Shown in pieces: positions 60,376 to 64,000 of a DNA stretch of 64,000 nucleotides. Each line of letters begins with the position of its first letter. The stretch's first letter is position 1. Source of the stretch: Spiroplasma citri. Lineage in GTDB: Bacteria; Bacillota_I; Bacilli_A; Mycoplasmatales; Mycoplasmataceae. Location: the NCBI RefSeq assembly GCF_001886855.1, contig NZ_CP013197.1, positions 1,178,001-1,242,000 of the forward strand, written 5' to 3'. Under the pieces are notes generated by a model. That model had not been told where the DNA came from and searched no databases. It saw only the letters and a list, made by a program, of their open reading frames with translations. The translations under genes were made by a program, and so were the position numbers.

Positions 60376-60729
60376 TTAAGATTTAATTTTTAAAACTTTC
60401 TGGAAAAATAAAATGATTCATGCTAACCCAAATAAACCACGTAATGCATTAGGCAATGTTTGATAAACACGTAAGTATTGTGCTAAAGAATAAAATAAAA
60501 ATAAAAATGCAATAATAAATGAACAAAAAATTCATAACAAAATAATTACAATAATATTTAGTCATTCATTATCATTATTTTGCAATTGCGTGGTAAATTC
60601 AGTTGATGAACGAAAGCGAGTAAAAAAATAAGCTAATGGTCACAATAATAAATATCAAAAATATAAAATTGGAGATAATAACAAAAATAAAATAACTTTT
60701 ATAAAAATAAGGTCCGTTGATTGTTTCAC
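60376..60729 (-). CDS. small membrane protein, GTG start
   Basis: 117 residues with five TGA-coded Trp. Two membrane helices (about 7-30 and 58-82) around a short polar loop. The start is GTG at 60729 (MKQSTDLIFIKVILFL); no in-frame ATG is upstream within reach. No family recognised. Confidence 0.65.
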
Positions 60730-60809
60730 TGTTTTTTCGCTTCTTTCTTTTTTAATTTTATAATTTTCTATTAAATAATGCAATTCAAATTGAATGTGCA
60801 ATCAATATA

Positions 60810-61466
60810 TTAACTATTATTATAAAGTTTTTTTAATGCATATGCAACAGGGGGGAAAATAGCAACAGCTAGCAACATTTCTGGTAAATAATTAGTTGCT
60901 AAAATAATTCAAGTAAAAGTGTGAAAAAAACGTTGTTGATCTGGGTTAGTATAAATTAAAGGACCAATAAAATACATAAAAACTAAAACAAAAATAGTAT
61001 TTAAAGTAGCTGCAGTAAAAGCAATGATAATATTATAAATTTTTAAATAATGTCGTTGGTATCAAGTCAATTCTATAATTTGATTAGTATAAATTTTTGC
61101 TTCAAGTTTAACAGAAGTTTTTGTTAAAAAATAAGCTAAAATACCAACACAAAGTCCCATTAAAACACGTGGCACAACAGAAAACAATGGATTAAGAAAA
61201 ATAAAACTAGTTGGACCTGGTGAAATTAGTGTTTGAATTAATGAAGATAAACCAAAAATAAGACCATAAATTAAACCCACTCAAATTAAATTTAAATTAA
61301 TTGTAATATATAAAGCATACATTCCAATTAAAAAAAAAATATGCATTAAGGTTAAACTAACTGGGCCAACAGTAATATATCCTAATGATGGAACTAACGC
61401 AAACAATAAAAAAATTGCAATAATAATACTATTAATTGTAATCATTCTTGTCGTTACTTTTTTCAT
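60810..61466 (-). CDS. ECF transporter S component
   Basis: 218 residues, ribosome site GGAGGAAT. Six membrane helices; IAIFLLFALVPSLGYITVGP followed by VSLTLMHIFFLIGM is the typical substrate-binding start of S components, and later SFIFLNPLFSVVPRVLMGL is the conserved helix 4 region. Imports a vitamin (pantothenate, riboflavin or folate type) with a shared energising module encoded elsewhere. Confidence 0.85.
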
Positions 61467-61505
61467 TTATTCCTCCAATGATAACTAAAATCATTTAATT
61501 GTGTA

Positions 61506-62093
61506 TTACTTCTTTATATCTCATTTTCATGTTGCTAATTTTTCCTGATCAGCAATCGCAATATATGGCAAATTGCGTAAACGTTCTTGATAATCTAAAC
61601 CAAAGCCAATTAAAAAAGCAGGTGGAACATCAAACCCATATCAATCAGCAACTAAATTGATTTTACGACCAGCTTTTTTATCTAATAAAGTAACAACTTT
61701 CACACTACGTGCTCCTTTCAGATATAAATAGTCTTTAATCATTTTAATTGTTTTACCACTATCAATAATATCTTCGACTAATAAAATATCTCGATTTGTT
61801 ATTGGCATTGGTAAATCAAGTAAAATTTGGGGAGTATCTTTACTCTTAACACCACCAAAATAAGATGAAACAACCATATATTCAGTTTCACATTCAACAC
61901 CAACTAAATGAGCAATAAATTTTGCCATAAAAGGAATACACCCTTTTAATAATCCTAAGCATAAAATTGTATTATCTTTTGCTGGATATTCATTAAGATA
62001 ATAATGACTAATTTGTTGTCCTAATTCAAAACATTTTTCATCAATTTCTTCGGTAGTAATTAAAATTTCTTTTACAAGGGGATGTATCTTCAT
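61506..62093 (-). CDS. hpt: hypoxanthine phosphoribosyltransferase
   Basis: 195 residues. PRPP motif [20 protein letters not shown], earlier [15 protein letters not shown] and VVSSYFGG. Purine salvage of hypoxanthine and guanine, needed in mollicutes that do not make purines. Ends LATWKWDIKK with two TGA-coded Trp. Ribosome site GAGGCAG. Confidence 0.93.
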
Positions 62094-62223
62094 TTTTCTG
62101 CCTCACTAAATATTAATAATTTATTTTAATAATATAATTATAGTATATTGTAATATAATTAATGTTTAATTAAAAGATACTTAATTTTAAAAAATAATGC
62201 GAAAATCTAAAATTAAATATAAC

Positions 62224-62822
62224 TTATTTTATTAACTTTGGTAAATATAATGTTAAAAATTCATGTCATAATTCCCATGCTTTTATTTTCAGAGCATCAC
62301 TTGCTAAAAACCAATATACAAACCCTTCTGCAACAAAATCACCAAGATTATTAAAAGAGTCGCTACTTAAATGAAATAAATTTAAAATTTGTTCTGGGGT
62401 TAAGTCTTGTCCATTTTCAATTTTAATTGTTAAAAAAACTTTAATTTCTTTAATAACATTAACTTGACGACTAAAATTAATATCAACGGTATACCCTAAT
62501 TCATGAAAAATAACATTAAAAATTTCACCAGAACTTCATCAACCATTTCGTCAAGAGTTAACGTTTACTTTATGACTACAAAGCAAAATGTTTTGTTCAA
62601 GAGCAATAGCTTGTTTAAACCCTTCTCGATATGTAAAACCAACAACTGGACCACCATTATTATTAATTCTTAATATTCTAACAAATTCTTTAACAATATC
62701 TTTTGATCAAATATTACTAATAAAATTATAAAATTTTACTAATAGTGTTTTTAATTCTGCTTGATAATCTGGGCAAAAAGTACTAATAACTTGTTGTCAT
62801 CCTTGTCTTGTTTCAGCATATC
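62224..62822 (-). pseudogene. 5'-truncated unknown protein at the phage join
   Basis: About 199 codons ending LYLPKLIK. Open, with several TGA-coded Trp; contains ILLCSHKVNVNSWRNGWWSS, NVIFHELGYTVDINFSRQVN and DFVAEGFVYWFLASDALKIK. The HELGY...DIN stretch and FVAEGF are faintly like zinc peptidases, not enough to name it. The start is missing at the join with the tailed-phage genes. Confidence 0.6.
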
Positions 62823-62889
62823 AAAAATTTATTGAAATTACGGAAAAGTAGATGATGAAAAAAATGGAGAAAACAATGGACAACAATAA
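62822..62889 (+). pseudogene. phage portal C-terminal remnant (tentative)
   Basis: Frame reads FYWNYGKVDDEKNGENNGQQ and stop, overlapping the protease start by 14 bases as portal and protease genes often do. Only the tail is left; identity rests on place. Confidence 0.4.
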
Positions 62890-63424
62890 AATTATTAATA
62901 ATAAAATTACTAAAAAAATTGATTTTAATATAAAAAAATAAAAGAAGATAAATTTAGTACAAACGAAATTATCGGAATAGCAAATAAATATGATGTAGTT
63001 GATTATCACAATGACATTACTGACTACAAAAGTTTTGAAAATGATTTAAAAATGGTAAAACTGTGCCTGTGTTTTTATCTCATAATCACGAAAAAATTTT
63101 GGGTGTTGCAGATTTAGAAAACCGAAAAGACGGATTATGGGCAAAAATTAAAATATATACTAATACTAATTATGGAAAAGAAACTTACGAAATTGCTAAA
63201 CAAATGCAAAAAGATAATAGACCAATGCAGTTAAGTATAGGATATCGTATTTTAAAATCAGAACCAACAGAAATAAACGGCCAAGTTGTTCGTTATTTAA
63301 AACAAATTGAAGTTGACAAAATTTCTTTGGTTCCATTAGGAACAAATCCACAGAGTAAAATACAAGAAATTAAAAATATCAAAGGAGAAAAAAATGGAAA
63401 AAGTAAATTTAAAAGAATTAAATG
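62876..63424 (+). pseudogene. HK97-type prohead protease, frameshifted
   Basis: Start MDNNKIINNKITKKIDFNI. Two A-runs are one base short (after NIKK near 62937 and near 63052). Then VPVFLSHNHEKILGVADLEN carries the catalytic His and QLSIGYRILKSEP the Ser, as in the S78 prohead protease family, which trims the capsid protein during head maturation. The end overlaps the capsid gene start. Confidence 0.8.
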
Positions 63425-64000
63425 ACAAAATTATTGATTCCAACAATGAATTAGAAGAAAAAAAGAACAATTAGAAAATATGGAATTAAAGAAAAATAAT
63501 TTAGCTAATAAAGAATTACAAGAACAAAAAGAGTTATTAACTGCAATTAAAAAATTAAATGAAGAAATTACAGAAAATCAAAAAATAAGAAATGAATATT
63601 TAGAAAAAAATATTAAAAATATTGAAAACGGAAATAGCACAATTTTACAAACATTAAGGGGGCAGAACAAATGGAAATTAAAACTATTTATAATCAAAAA
63701 GATATTTTAGATACAAGAGAATATAAAAATGCATGATTAAAAAATATGCAAAGACAACAATTAACGCCACAAGAAACAAAATTTTTACAAGTTGGAACAA
63801 ATCCAATTGGAAATGAAGATGCGAGTCCGCTTGTATCTACAACAATATGAAAAAATATCTTAAATTAAATTAACTTCTAATTTAATTAATGAAGTAACTA
63901 TTTTAGAACACCGAGGAAAATTAGATATTGCGTATGAAAATAATTCAACAGCTGCTAAATTTGTCACAGAGGGTGAAGAAATAAAAGGAAAAACAGGATT
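63394..64000 (+). pseudogene. HK97-type major capsid protein, frameshifted, cut by window edge
   Basis: Ribosome site AAAGGAGA. MEKVNLKELNDKIIDSNNEL begins the long coiled-coil delta domain (about 100 residues, LANKELQEQKELLTAIKKLN). At least three single-base shifts (near 63460, 63660 and 63862). Then EIKTIYNQKDILDTREYKNA and, near the edge, YENNSTAAKFVTEGEEIKG, the usual capsid start of the HK97 fold. Same tailed phage type as the terminase at 18203. Confidence 0.8.

Noticed and set aside
62821-63009. Reverse frame running from the tailed-phage region into the truncated gene at 62224, giving a longer fused protein
   Set aside because: The part over 62823-63009 is antisense to the protease gene and is a run of Ile/Phe codons; the fusion is a by-product of the join.
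1-64000. tRNA or rRNA genes
   Set aside because: No cloverleaf with a TTCGANNC arm and CCA-type end, and no rRNA-like block was recognised; only RNase P RNA was found.

Overview
Organism. The window is from a wall-less mollicute of the genus Spiroplasma, probably the citri clade. It is very AT-rich and UGA reads as Trp: most genes below are only complete if TGA is a sense codon. It carries several integrated SpV1-type plectroviruses (filamentous ssDNA phages), a Spiroplasma hallmark, next to mollicute housekeeping genes (rnpB, recU, dnaD, HU, gpsB, rsmE, coaE, hpt).

Layout. (1) 1-17988: a head-to-tail array of three different SpV1-type plectrovirus genomes with a period of about 7.3 kb; the first lacks its left end and the third is cut inside its Zot-like ATPase gene. 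Each unit reads HUH Rep, small ORF2, Cys-rich mini-genes, major coat, two small membrane proteins, Zot ATPase, two membrane proteins, adsorption protein, hairpin array, then a variable cargo gene. (2) 17980-20160: terminase genes of a tailed phage, reverse strand. (3) 20188-23170: a broken IS30 transposase, a plectrovirus cargo/promoter remnant and a decayed IS3-type element. (4) 23178-30574: chromosomal genes, mostly reverse (membrane protein, GNAT-like, MBL hydrolase, APC permease, alpha/beta hydrolase, broken HAD phosphatase). (5) 30629-35651: two halves of a second plectrovirus type joined tail to tail as a palindrome, one half carrying pentapeptide-repeat and Cys-rich accessory genes. (6) 35675-43232: a reverse three-gene operon (membrane protein, 730-aa lipoprotein, 1454-aa FtsX-like permease). 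(7) 43350-51322: lipase remnant, second IS3 copy, ABC exporter, His-rich ECF S-like protein, rnpB, gpsB, recU, dnaD, HU, a membrane protein and a broken secreted protein. (8) 51627-56616: the longest type-II plectrovirus copy, inserted in a Gfo/Idh/MocA gene. (9) 56612-62822: chromosomal reverse genes. (10) 62822-64000: portal/protease/capsid remnant of an HK97-type phage, + strand.

How it fits together. In the type-I array the rep and ORF2 transcripts share one leader: a -10 box, then 56-57 nt later a bulged hairpin, inside an outer stem with a U-rich 3' side. The hairpin loop has a different core in each unit, yet all hairpins of one unit, including one at the rep stop codon, share the same core. 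This looks like a unit-specific recognition site (replication origin and/or leader operator). Downstream, a coat leader hairpin keeps its pairing by compensatory change. Each unit has a cargo slot between the terminal hairpins and the rep promoter, holding a different gene each time.

Caveat. Many genes, mostly in mobile or accessory regions, carry one-base indels in A or T runs. Long intact genes (1454, 730, 635 aa) have none, so I read most as real decay, but sequencing error cannot be excluded from one sequence.
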